Shown here: positions 47,538 to 56,233 of the stretch, one piece after another
How positions within the stretch are numbered: the stretch's first letter is position 1
How the letters are laid out: each line of letters opens with the position of its first letter
Assembly (NCBI RefSeq): GCF_025290835.2
Contig: NZ_JAOCQD020000001.1
Coordinates: forward strand, 1,860,001 to 1,924,000
From: Aquabacterium sp. OR-4
GTDB lineage: Bacteria; Pseudomonadota; Gammaproteobacteria; Burkholderiales; Burkholderiaceae_C
Direction of reading: 5' to 3'
DNA length: 64,000 nt
The notes under the pieces: model-generated
The model's database searches: none
What the model was told of the DNA's origin: nothing
What the model saw: the letters and a program-made list of their open reading frames with translations, nothing else
Program-made: the position numbers and the translations under genes

Positions 47538-47750
47538 GGGGTACTCGCTCCTGTTTGCGGCCGGCGCCGCGGAAGAAAACAGCGCATTTTAGGCGGTGGG
47601 CGTCGTCGGCAGGCCAAAGCCCGGGACGGCCGTCCCCCGCAGGCGGGTGCGGCCACGCCCGGCCGCCGGGCGGCAGGACCGATGTCCCTCTCACCCGGGC
47701 GCCCGGCGCCGGAACACTGAGCGCATCTCCACAGCACCCGGTGTTCCGCG

Positions 47751-50033
47751 ATGAAACCGCTCCGCCACCCGCCAGCGCTGCGCCTGAGCAGCGCCCGTTC
47801 CAGCGTTCATTCCCGCCCCAGCCCCAGGCTGCGCGGCATCTGCCAGGCCGCAGGTCCCGCCCTGGTCATGGCCCTGGCCCTGGGCGCCGCCGCCACGCCG
47901 GCCCGCGCCCAGATCAGCTTCACCGAGCAGCGCCTGGATGCGCTGGGCCCGGCCATCGGCACTGCCATCAATGCCCGCGGCGATGTCGTGGGCCGCCTGG
48001 CCTCGGGTGAGGCCTTCAGCTTCATCGACGGCACGCTGCGTGTGCTGCCGCGGCTGAACGGCGCCACCATGACGGCCGTCGACATCGACGACTTCGGCCA
48101 CGTGTTCGGCCGCACCGGCAATTCGCCGTCGATCTCGCCCAACCAGCAGGCCGTGCGCTGGCAGATCGGCGCCAACGGCCAGGCCGCGGCGCCGGTGGCG
48201 CTGGGCCCGGCGAAGGTGAGCTCGGTGGCCATGGGCGCCGATGGCGCCGCGGTGGGCGCCGGCGTGCAGGACAAGCAGCTGCGGCGCCTGGCCGAAGGCG
48301 GTGCCAGCACGGTGCTGGCCACCGCCAGCGGCAATCAGTTTTTCACCGTCGCCGATGCCAATTTCTCGCGCCAGGTGGTGGGCCAGCTGGGCGCGGTGCC
48401 CGGCAAGGGCGATGCCTTCGTGTTCGACGCCCAGGGCCTGCGCATCCTGCCGCGGCTGGGCGGCGCGGCGCAGCCGTCCATCGCCCAGGCCATCAACCAG
48501 CGCGGCGACATCGTCGGCAGCAGCCAGGGCCGGGCCGTGATGTGGCGCCAGGACGGCGCCCTGCTCGACCTGAGCGACGGCGCCGGTTTCGGCCTGCAGA
48601 GCGCGCAGGCGCTGGGGGTGAACGACATCGGCCTGGCCGTGGGCAGCTTCAGGCCGCTGGCCGCGCCGGCCGGCCAGCCCGTCGATGGGGCCTTCGTCTG
48701 GAGCGAGCGCGGCCGCATGCGCAGCCTGGGCGAAGGCCGCGCGGTGGCCATCAACCGCGACGGCCAGGTGCTGGTCAACCGCGCCACCGGCGCCTCGCTG
48801 CTCACGCCCAAGGGCACGCTGTATTTCGTCAACGCCGACGAGGGCTTCTTCAACCCGCGCGGCTGGATCGACAACGCCCCCGGCACCCGCGACGACAGCG
48901 AGCTGGACCTGGCGCCCAGCCGCCTGCTCGACACGGTGATCGTCACCGCCGGCCCGGGCGTGCCGGCCTCCACGCGCGCCAAGGTCGGCAGCGACGGCGT
49001 GGTGAAGTCGCTGCGCGTGGGCATGTTTGCCAACACCGCCAGCCGCGACGGCTCGGCCACGCTGGACCTGCGCTCGAGCGGCGGGCTGGAGCCGCACCGC
49101 GTGCGCCTGCAGGCGCTGGACGGCATCAGCGTGCGCGATGGCGGCCGCATCAGCGGCACCGGCACCCTGGTGGGCGCGGTGACGGTGTTCGGCACCGCAG
49201 GCAGCACGCCGGGCGGCAGCCTCCTGGTGAGCGATCTCGAGGTGCAGGGCGGCCCGCTGGTCAACCGCGGCCTGGTGGTGGCGGTGCAGGCGCAGTCGCG
49301 CCTGGCCGCCAGCCTGCACAACGAAGCCAGCGGCCAGCTCAGCACCCGGCCGGGCGCGCAGCTGCTGCTGGAAGGCCACCAGCAGCGCAATGCCGGCCAG
49401 GTGGACATCAGCGCGTCGGTGCTGCAGGTGCAGGGCAGCTTCGTCAACGCGGCCGGCGGCCAGGTGAACGTCACCGACGGTGGCCTGGCGGTGTTCGACG
49501 GCCCGGTGCGCAACGACGGCGGCTTCTTCGTCGACGGCAACTCGACGCTGCAGTTCAACGCGCGGGTCGACGGCAGCGGCAGCATCGTGCAGGGCAGCCG
49601 GCCGGGCCAGCTGCTGTTCGGCAATGGCTTCGGCCTGGGCGAGCAGGTGCTGCACACGCGCCTGGCCAACGCCCGCTTTGCCGGCGGCGAGCTGACGCTG
49701 AAGCTCAGCACGCAGGGCCACGACCAGCTGGCCTTCGACGGCGAGGTGCGCTTCAGCGGCGGCACGCGCCTGGTGCTGGCCATGGCCGAGGGCCTGCAGG
49801 TGCAGGCCGGCGACCGCTTTGACCTGTTCGACTGGGGCGGCGCGGTGCAGGGCACGCTGGACCTGAACCACCTGCCGGTATTGGCCGCCGGCCTGCGCTG
49901 GGACCGCAGCGAGGTATTCAGCCAGGGCGTGCTGTCGGTCAGCGCGGTGCCCGAGCCCGCGCACTGGCTGCTGATGAGCGGCGGCCTGGCCTGGCTGGCC
50001 CTGCTGCGCGCGCCCTCGCGCCGCCGCGGCTGA
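47751..50033 (+). CDS. Secreted PEP-CTERM protein with HAF-like repeats
   Basis: 760 residues. A long N-terminus with a signal segment (VMALALGAAATPARAQ, ends near residue 55) is followed by HAF-type repeats (AINARGDVVGRL, AINQRGDIVGSS, GVNDIGLAVGSF, AINRDGQVL), then Gly/Asn-rich beta-helix-like sequence. The C-terminus is a PEP-CTERM sorting signal: VPEPAHWLLMSGGLAWLALL then a basic tail. It should be exported and processed by exosortase EpsH/XrtA-type machinery, none of which is in the window. Ligand or role unknown. Confidence 0.85.
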   Translation: MKPLRHPPALRLSSARSSVHSRPSPRLRGICQAAGPALVMALALGAAATPARAQISFTEQRLDALGPAIGTAINARGDVVGRLASGEAFSFIDGTLRVLPRLNGATMTAVDIDDFGHVFGRTGNSPSISPNQQAVRWQIGANGQAAAPVALGPAKVSSVAMGADGAAVGAGVQDKQLRRLAEGGASTVLATASGNQFFTVADANFSRQVVGQLGAVPGKGDAFVFDAQGLRILPRLGGAAQPSIAQAINQRGDIVGSSQGRAVMWRQDGALLDLSDGAGFGLQSAQALGVNDIGLAVGSFRPLAAPAGQPVDGAFVWSERGRMRSLGEGRAVAINRDGQVLVNRATGASLLTPKGTLYFVNADEGFFNPRGWIDNAPGTRDDSELDLAPSRLLDTVIVTAGPGVPASTRAKVGSDGVVKSLRVGMFANTASRDGSATLDLRSSGGLEPHRVRLQALDGISVRDGGRISGTGTLVGAVTVFGTAGSTPGGSLLVSDLEVQGGPLVNRGLVVAVQAQSRLAASLHNEASGQLSTRPGAQLLLEGHQQRNAGQVDISASVLQVQGSFVNAAGGQVNVTDGGLAVFDGPVRNDGGFFVDGNSTLQFNARVDGSGSIVQGSRPGQLLFGNGFGLGEQVLHTRLANARFAGGELTLKLSTQGHDQLAFDGEVRFSGGTRLVLAMAEGLQVQAGDRFDLFDWGGAVQGTLDLNHLPVLAAGLRWDRSEVFSQGVLSVSAVPEPAHWLLMSGGLAWLALLRAPSRRRG

Positions 50034-50064
50034 CACCCTCAACCCATCCCCTGGAGACAAGCCC

Positions 50065-50976
50065 GTGAACGCCCAGACCCTGCACCCGTCCAGCCCGTCC
50101 AGCTCGGCCAGCTCGGCCGGGCCCGCCGCCGTCGCCGCCGCCGCCGAGCACAGCTCGACCATCGACGCCGAGTTCGGCTTCATCCGCGACCCGGCGCGCC
50201 GGCAGCTGGCGCCGCTGGCCTTCGGCCTGCGTGCCGACAGCCCGCCGGCGGTGGCCTGGCGCGCCGCACAGCAGCGCGAGCGCCTGAGCTTCTGGGACTT
50301 TCCCAGCTCGCCCTTCTGCGTCAAGGTGCGCGCCATGCTGCGCCACAAGGGCCTGGTGTTCGAGGCGGTCGATCCGCTGGCGCCGGCGCACTGGTGGACG
50401 CTGCAGCGCCGCGGCCTGGGCAAGGTGCCGGCGCTGCAGATCGATGCCCGCTTCGTCACCGATTCCACCGACATCGCGCTGGCCCTGGAGGCGCTGTACC
50501 CCGAGCCCGCGCTGGTGCCCGCCGATGCGCGCCTGGCGGCGCTGAACCATGCGCTGGAAGAGTGGGCCGACGAGGCGCTGTACTTTCTGGGCCTGCACTT
50601 CCTGTGGCTCGATCCGGCCACCGCCGGCCTGGTGCCGCAGCTGTTCGGCCGCGGCCCGCTGGGCCGGCTGGGCTACCAGATCTACCGCCGGCGCATTGCC
50701 GCCCAGGTGCGGGGCCAGGGCACCGGCCGCAAGCCGCCTGAGCGCCTGCTGGGCGAACTGCAGCGCCAGCTCGACCATGCCGCCGCGCTGCTGCAGCCCG
50801 GCCCCTGGCTGATCGACGAGCAGCCGCGCCTGGCCGACTTTGCGCTGTTCGGCCAGCTCAGCTTTCTGCTGCGCGCGGTGACCAGCGGCCCGCTGGTGCG
50901 CGAGCGGCCGCCGCTGATGGCCTTCGTCAAGCGCCTGCGCGCCGTGGGCCGCGACGCCAGCGCCACGCCGCGCTGA
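50065..50976 (+). CDS. Glutathione S-transferase-like protein
   Basis: 303 residues from a GTG with TGGAG upstream. Residues about 75-150 form a thioredoxin-fold GST N-domain (LSFWDFPSSPFCVKVRAML, GLGKVPALQIDARFVTDST), then an all-helical C-domain with PWLIDEQPRLADFALFGQL. The first 40 residues are Ser/Pro/Ala-rich and probably disordered. Substrate unknown. Confidence 0.85.
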   Translation: MNAQTLHPSSPSSSASSAGPAAVAAAAEHSSTIDAEFGFIRDPARRQLAPLAFGLRADSPPAVAWRAAQQRERLSFWDFPSSPFCVKVRAMLRHKGLVFEAVDPLAPAHWWTLQRRGLGKVPALQIDARFVTDSTDIALALEALYPEPALVPADARLAALNHALEEWADEALYFLGLHFLWLDPATAGLVPQLFGRGPLGRLGYQIYRRRIAAQVRGQGTGRKPPERLLGELQRQLDHAAALLQPGPWLIDEQPRLADFALFGQLSFLLRAVTSGPLVRERPPLMAFVKRLRAVGRDASATPR

Positions 50977-51024
50977 GCCCCCCCGCCGCCACCACGGCCC
51001 TGTACCTCACGAGGTGATCCCGAC

Positions 51025-52770
51025 ATGACCCACCTGACCCAACCCAAGGCCCCGCTGGCCGATACCAGCCCCGACACCGTGCTGGAGGCCGACTACGTGA
51101 TCCTGGGCGGCGGCTCGGCCGGCTGCGTGCTGGCCGCGCGCCTGAGCGAAGACCCATCGTGCCGCGTGCTGCTGGTCGAGGCCGGCGGCGACGGCCGCGG
51201 TCTGCTGATCGACACCCCCGCCGCGCTGGTGGCCATGCTGCCCACGCAGATCAACAACTGGGGCTTCGAGACCGTGCCGCAGGCCGGGCTGGACGGCCGC
51301 CGCGGCTACCAGCCGCGCGGGCGCGCGCTGGGCGGCAGCTCGGCCATCAATGCCATGGTCTACATGCGCGGCCACCCGAGCGACTACGACGGCTGGGCCG
51401 CCCGCGGCAACCCCGGCTGGGGCTGGGCCGAGGTGCTGCCCTACTTTCGGCGCGCCGAGGGCAATGCCCGCCACGGTGCGCCCTGGCATGGCCAGGACGG
51501 GCCGCTCAGCGTGTCGGACCTGCGCACCGACAACCCCTTTCTGGCGCGCTGGCTGCTGGCCGCCCGCCAGGCGGGTTATCGCCTGAACCACGACTTCAAC
51601 GGCGCCGAGCAGGAAGGCTTCGGCACGGTGCAGGTGACGCAGCGCAACGGCCAGCGCTGCAGCAGCTTCCGCGCCTACCTCGAGCCGGTGATGAAGCGCC
51701 CCAACCTGCAGGTGCTCACCGGCACGCAGGCCACGCGGCTGCTGCTGGACGGACGGCGCTGCATCGGCGCGCTGCTGCAGCAGGGGCCGCGCCGCGGCGG
51801 CCGCGCGCTGGCCTGCCGGGCGACGGCCGAGGTCATCGTCAGCGCCGGCGCGCTGCAGTCGCCGCAGCTGCTGCTGTGCTCGGGCATTGGCGCACCCGAG
51901 GCGCTGGCGCCCTGGGGGGTGACGCTGCAGCACGCGCTGCCGGGCGTGGGCCGCAACCTGCAGGACCATGTTGACTACATCTTCGGCTACCGCGCGCCCA
52001 CCACCGATCTGGCCGGCGTCTCGCCCGCCGGCGGCGCCCGGCTGCTGCGCGAGATCGGCCGCTACCGGCGCGAGCGCCGCGGCATGCTGACCAGCAACTT
52101 TGCCGAGGGCGCGGGCTTCATCCGCAAGCACCCGCAATCGGTGGCGCCGGATTTCCAGCTGCTGTTCGTCACCGCCATCGTCGAGGACCACGCGCGCAAG
52201 CTCAACCTGCACCACGGCTTCTCGTGCCATGTGTCGCTGCTGCGCCCGCGCAGCCGCGGCCGCGTGGCGCTGCAATCGCCCAGCGCGCTGGACGCGCCGC
52301 TGATCGACGCGGGCTTCTACACCGACCCGCGCGACCTGGACGACATGGTGCTCGGCTGGCAGCTCACCCGGCGCCTGATGGCCCAGCCGGCGCTGGCCAG
52401 CGAGGTGACACGCGCGCTGCCCAGCACCCTGGCCGAGGGCGACCCCGCCATCCGCGCACTGCTGCGCGCACGCAGCGACACCGTCTACCACCCGGTGGGC
52501 AGCTGCGCGATGGGCCCGCTGGCGCAAGAGCCGATGGCGGTGGTGGATGCCGCGCTGCGCGTGCACGGCCTGCACGGCCTGCGGGTGGTGGATGCCTCGG
52601 TGATGCCGGCCATTCCCGGCGGCAACACCAACGCGCCCACGGTGATGCTGGCCGAGCGCGCGGCTGACCTGATCCGTGGCCGCCGGCCCTTGCCCGCCGC
52701 CGCCCTCCCCGACGCCGAGGCGCCCGCCGCAACCCGCCGGGACCGGCTTGGCGAACTGGCGCAGCCTTGA
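51025..52770 (+). CDS. GMC-family FAD oxidoreductase (choline/alcohol dehydrogenase-like)
   Basis: 581 residues. FAD motif YVILGGGSAGCVLAARLSED near residue 30, GMC signature 1 GRALGGSSAINAMVYMRG, signature 2 region VSAGALQSPQLLLCSG, the catalytic His segment YHPVGSCAMG, and C-terminal VVDASVMPAIPGGNTNAP. It oxidises an alcohol; choline is only one possibility and no betaine genes are adjacent. It begins 48 bases after the GST gene. Confidence 0.93.
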   Translation: MTHLTQPKAPLADTSPDTVLEADYVILGGGSAGCVLAARLSEDPSCRVLLVEAGGDGRGLLIDTPAALVAMLPTQINNWGFETVPQAGLDGRRGYQPRGRALGGSSAINAMVYMRGHPSDYDGWAARGNPGWGWAEVLPYFRRAEGNARHGAPWHGQDGPLSVSDLRTDNPFLARWLLAARQAGYRLNHDFNGAEQEGFGTVQVTQRNGQRCSSFRAYLEPVMKRPNLQVLTGTQATRLLLDGRRCIGALLQQGPRRGGRALACRATAEVIVSAGALQSPQLLLCSGIGAPEALAPWGVTLQHALPGVGRNLQDHVDYIFGYRAPTTDLAGVSPAGGARLLREIGRYRRERRGMLTSNFAEGAGFIRKHPQSVAPDFQLLFVTAIVEDHARKLNLHHGFSCHVSLLRPRSRGRVALQSPSALDAPLIDAGFYTDPRDLDDMVLGWQLTRRLMAQPALASEVTRALPSTLAEGDPAIRALLRARSDTVYHPVGSCAMGPLAQEPMAVVDAALRVHGLHGLRVVDASVMPAIPGGNTNAPTVMLAERAADLIRGRRPLPAAALPDAEAPAATRRDRLGELAQP

Positions 52771-52842
52771 GCCGTGCGAGCCAAAGCGCACACGCCATGC
52801 TTGAACCGTCGCGAGCGGGCTCAGGGCGGTGCGAGCAACGCA

Positions 52843-52860
52843 GCCGTACACCCGTACGGC
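52843..52860. other. Hairpin between convergent genes
   Basis: GCCGTAC / GTACGGC stem of 7 bp with a 4-base loop in the 139-base gap between the GMC gene and the convergent LysR gene. No T-tract, so not a canonical terminator. Nothing else is seen in this gap. Confidence 0.4.
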
Positions 52861-52909
52861 GAGTTGCGCAGGGCCGCCATGTGCCCGCACAGCGGGTTCA
52901 TGCCCGGCT

Positions 52910-53902
52910 TCAAGCCGGCTCGCCCCAGCACGCGGCCGGCCGCTCGGCATAGTCGGCCAGCGCGTCCATCACGCACTTCACCCGGCCCGACAAGCGCGTG
53001 GCCGGCGGCGCCACGGCCCACAGCGTGATGCCCGGCAGCGTGATCTGCGGCAGCACCGCCACCAGCCGGCCATCGGCCAGCGCCTGGCGGCCCTGGAACG
53101 GCGGCAGCGGCGCGATGCCGCTGCCCGCCAGGGCCAGCGCATACAGCATGTCAAAGCTGTTGGCGCGCACGCGCTGGCGCGGTGCCACGTCCTGGCCCAG
53201 ATCCCACAGGCCGCGCGGGCCCAGCTCGCTGTGGGTGAGCGCCACATGGCGGGCCAGATCGGCCACCTGGTGCGGTGTGCCGTGCTGCGCCAGATAGGCC
53301 GGGCTGGCCACCAGGCTGCCACGCACCACGGTGAGCCGGCGCGCGATGTGCTGGGATTCGGGCAGCGGCCCGGCGCGCAAGGCCAGGTCCACCGCGCCGC
53401 CCACCAGATCGATGCGGCGGTCGTCGAGCAGCACGTCCACGTCCAGCCCCGGGTGCTCGCGCATCAGCCGGGCCAGCACCGGCGCCAGGATGGCCGCGCC
53501 GAGCGACTGTGGCGCGGTGATGCGCACCTGGCCGCTGACCTCGTCATCGGGGCCGCGCAGCTCGTCGCAGGCCAGCTCCAGGCCCTGCAGCAGCTCGCGG
53601 CAGCGCTGCACAAAACGCTCGCCAGCCAGGGTCAGCGACATGCCGCGGGTGCTGCGGTGCATCAGCGTGACCTGCAACCCGGCCTCCAGCGCCGCCACGC
53701 GCCGGCTGGCCATCGAGGCCGAGATGCCCAGACGCCGCGCGGCCTCGGTGAAGCCGCCGCTGTCGATCACCGCCACCAGGGTTTGCAGCGTCGCCAGATC
53801 GGGCCGGGTGCGGCCGGTGGCGCCGTCGGCGCGCAGGGCGGGCGCGCGCTGCCGCGGCGGTGCGGCGGCCTCGGGCAGGCGCCGGTTGCTGCGGCCGGGC
53901 AT
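52910..53902 (-). CDS. LysR-family transcriptional regulator
   Basis: 330 residues. A 35-residue basic/Ala extension precedes the HTH (TLVAVIDSGGFTEAARRLGI, ASMASRRVAALEAGLQV), then the effector domain (about 125-320) with AGSGIAPLPPFQGRQAL. It follows the hydrolase-LuxR gene by 9 bases on the same strand, so the two regulators are probably co-transcribed. Target unknown. Confidence 0.9.
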   Translation of the reverse strand: MPGRSNRRLPEAAAPPRQRAPALRADGATGRTRPDLATLQTLVAVIDSGGFTEAARRLGISASMASRRVAALEAGLQVTLMHRSTRGMSLTLAGERFVQRCRELLQGLELACDELRGPDDEVSGQVRITAPQSLGAAILAPVLARLMREHPGLDVDVLLDDRRIDLVGGAVDLALRAGPLPESQHIARRLTVVRGSLVASPAYLAQHGTPHQVADLARHVALTHSELGPRGLWDLGQDVAPRQRVRANSFDMLYALALAGSGIAPLPPFQGRQALADGRLVAVLPQITLPGITLWAVAPPATRLSGRVKCVMDALADYAERPAACWGEPA

Positions 53903-53911
53903 CGCGCGCCC

Positions 53912-54991
53912 TCAGGCGCGCGCCAGGCCGAAGCCGTGGTTGCGGGCGGTGACGATGGCCATCGCCCGATTCTCCACCTGCAGCCGGTCGAACAGCACCG
54001 ACACCTGGTTGCGAACCGTCTTCTCCGACAGGCCCAGCGAGGCGGCGATCTGCGCGTTGTCGCGGCCCTGGGCCAGCAGCTCCAGCAGCTCGCGCAGGCG
54101 CGGCGTGAGCGCGCCGATCGGGCCGTCCACCGGCGCGCGGCCCAGGCCGGGCAGGAAGGCGTCGATCTCCTCCAGCGCGCGGGCCCAGCCCGGCTCGTCG
54201 GCCAGCAGCAGGTGGTTGCGGCTGTCGATGGTGAGCAGCGAGGCGCCCGGAATCTGCGTGGCCAGCAGCCGGCCTTCATCAAAGGGCACGCGCAGGTCGT
54301 GGCGGCTGTGCAGCACCAGCGTGGGGCAGCGCACCCGCGGCAGCAGGGCCGTGACATCGATGGTGTTGAAGGCCCGCATGAAGCGCGCCGCATTGGCCGG
54401 CGAGGTGGACAGGCGCTCAAGCTCGTTGAACCAGGCATGCTGCTCGGGCAGGCCGTCGGGGATGAACTGGGTGGTGAAGAACTGGCGGAACGACGGATCG
54501 GCACGGCCCCAGCCCAGCTCGGCCAGGCGGCACATCATCTCGGCCTCTTCAGCCTGCTCACGCGTGTGGCTGCGCACCAGCCGGCCGCGCGCGTAGCCGC
54601 CCTGCAGGATCAGGTGGGTCACCCGCTCGGGATGGCGCACCGCGTAGGCGATGGCGATCGACGCCCCCTGCGAGATGCCCAGCAGCGCAAAACGCTCGGC
54701 GCCCGACTGGTCGGCCACCGCCTCCAGATCGCTGACCCAGTGCTCGAAGCCCAGATCGGCCACCTGCCAGTCCGACAGGCCGCAGCCGCGCTCGTCATAA
54801 CGCAGCAGGCGGTAACGCTCGGACAGTGCATGCAGCACATGGCGCCACACCGGGCTGTCCCAGTCGTGCTCGAGGTGCGACAGCCAGGTGGCGGCCTTGA
54901 TCACCGTGGGGCCCTGACCGCTGCTGGCATACGCCAGCCGCGTGCCGTCGTGGCTGCGCAGGAAGCGGATCTTCTGGCTGAGAGCGGACAT
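53912..54991 (-). CDS. Alpha/beta hydrolase fused to a LuxR-type DNA-binding domain
   Basis: 359 residues. The N-terminal about 270 form an alpha/beta hydrolase with nucleophile elbow LLGISQGASI (Ser), an acid in SRHDLRVPFDEGR and a His in SRNHLLLADEPGW. The C-terminal about 65 residues are a LuxR/NarL HTH (LTPRLRELLELLAQGRDNAQ, GLSEKTVRNQVSVLFDRL). It may be a regulator that senses or turns over a small ester or lactone. ATG at 54991 is where similarity begins; the long upstream frame is a shadow of the divergent gene. Confidence 0.9.
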   Translation of the reverse strand: MSALSQKIRFLRSHDGTRLAYASSGQGPTVIKAATWLSHLEHDWDSPVWRHVLHALSERYRLLRYDERGCGLSDWQVADLGFEHWVSDLEAVADQSGAERFALLGISQGASIAIAYAVRHPERVTHLILQGGYARGRLVRSHTREQAEEAEMMCRLAELGWGRADPSFRQFFTTQFIPDGLPEQHAWFNELERLSTSPANAARFMRAFNTIDVTALLPRVRCPTLVLHSRHDLRVPFDEGRLLATQIPGASLLTIDSRNHLLLADEPGWARALEEIDAFLPGLGRAPVDGPIGALTPRLRELLELLAQGRDNAQIAASLGLSEKTVRNQVSVLFDRLQVENRAMAIVTARNHGFGLARA

Positions 54992-55209
54992 CGGTTCGCG
55001 CCTGGGGTGCCGTGGCAGCGGCGTTGGCCCAAATTCTGACAGCCAAAGCACGCGTACAAATCCCAGCAATACAGTCTTGCATCCAGTGCAAAGATGCTGT
55101 GGCGGACGGGACCGGCGTCCCGCGCGCCCACCCGGTGCGGCACCCCCGGGCCTGCCGGCCGGGGCCCGCGTCACGCGACGGCCGCCACCCTGCCCGGCAC
55201 AGTGGCGCC

Positions 55210-56181
55210 ATGCACCCGATGCCCCCGCCTGGCGGACGCCTGGACACCGACCCCGGCTGGCCCCACCGCCTGCACTTTGCGCTGCTGGGCGCCTTGCTGC
55301 TGGCCGGCGGCCTGCTGGCCCTGGGCTGGCCGGCGCTGGCGGCCCAGGCCCTGCCCTGGCCACTGCCGCCGCTGCACGCGCGCTGCCTGGGCGCCATGCA
55401 GCTGGCGCTGGCCTACACCTGGCTGCGCGCCGCCACCGAGCACGACCGCGCGGCGCTGCGCATCCCCTTGCTGATGTCGGCGGCCGCCGCGCTGGTGCTG
55501 CTGGGCGGCTGGCCGGTCTGGTGCGCGCAGCTGGCGGCCCTGCCGCTGGCCGCAACGGGTGATGCCGCAGCCGCAACGTCGGCCGCAACGTCAGCGGCAC
55601 CCGCACCCGCACCCGCACCCGCACCCGCACCCGCAACCGCAACCGCAGCCGCAACCGCAACCGCAGCCACAGCCGCAACCGCAGCCGCAGCCGGCCTGGC
55701 CAAAGCCAGTGCGGCCGGGCCGGGCAGGCTCTGGCTGCTGCCGGCGGCCGGCCTGCTGATCGTGGCCCATGCCGGCGCACTGCTGTGGCGCGACCGCATG
55801 CTGCAGGCGCCGGCCGAGCGGCCACACCGCGGCCTGCTGGCGCTGGCCGCGCTGGCGCTGGCGCTGGTGCTGCTGCTTGGCGCGGCACCCGGCCTGGCGG
55901 CCGCCGGCTGGCCGTGGAAGCTGCCCGCCACCACCGCCCTGCCCTATGCGGTGCTGCTGGCGCCTTGGGGCGCCGCGGCGGCGCTGCTGGCGCACGAGCG
56001 CCGCCGCCGCACCCGTCGCCACGGCCTGCAGGGCCTGCTGCTGCTGGGCCTGCTGGTGCCGGCGGTCTCGCTGCTGCACCTGCCGGCATTTCATGGCCCG
56101 GGCGCGGCGCTGGCCTGGTGTTCGGCCTTCGCGCTCACCGCCGTGCTGGCGGGCCGTGCCCTGGGCCAGAGCTGGCATTGA
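55210..56181 (+). CDS. Uncharacterised membrane protein with Ala-Pro/Ala-Thr repeat loop
   Basis: 323 residues, not recognised. About seven to eight hydrophobic segments (for example LHFALLGALLLAGGLLALGW and GLLALAALALALVLLLGAAP) with a hydrophilic repeat loop at about residues 130-161 encoded by a 6-bp tandem repeat, preceded by more Ala-rich sequence. A basic patch HERRRRTRRHG lies near residue 260. Start taken at the ATG after the GC-rich leader; no clear ribosome binding site. It is 52 bases upstream of the HerA-like gene. Confidence 0.7.
   Translation: MHPMPPPGGRLDTDPGWPHRLHFALLGALLLAGGLLALGWPALAAQALPWPLPPLHARCLGAMQLALAYTWLRAATEHDRAALRIPLLMSAAAALVLLGGWPVWCAQLAALPLAATGDAAAATSAATSAAPAPAPAPAPAPATATAAATATAATAATAAAAGLAKASAAGPGRLWLLPAAGLLIVAHAGALLWRDRMLQAPAERPHRGLLALAALALALVLLLGAAPGLAAAGWPWKLPATTALPYAVLLAPWGAAAALLAHERRRRTRRHGLQGLLLLGLLVPAVSLLHLPAFHGPGAALAWCSAFALTAVLAGRALGQSWH
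55597..55692 (+). repeat. 6-bp microsatellite, 16 units, in the membrane protein gene
   Basis: Six perfect GCACCC units, then GCAACC and GCAGCC variants (one starts ACA), 96 bases in total, in frame. It encodes Ala-Pro six times followed by Ala-Thr / Ala-Ala pairs. Confidence 0.95.
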
Positions 56182-56233
56182 ATGCCCCTAAACTGCCAGG
56201 CGACCCCCCCTGTTTTCGCCCGGAGTGCCATCC

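Noticed and set aside
47691..50621. 976-codon minus-strand frame opposite the PEP-CTERM gene
   Set aside because: Antisense shadow; the plus frame has signal peptide, repeats and sorting signal.
52843..52860. Terminator for the GMC gene
   Set aside because: Stem without T-tract; kept only as a hairpin.
52797..53028. Small plus-strand ORF in the gap after the GMC gene
   Set aside because: It runs into the LysR gene on the other strand, has no ribosome binding site and no homology that I recognise.
54992..56089. N-terminal extension of the hydrolase-LuxR protein
   Set aside because: Arg/Pro/Ala shadow of the divergent membrane protein gene; hydrolase similarity starts at 54991.
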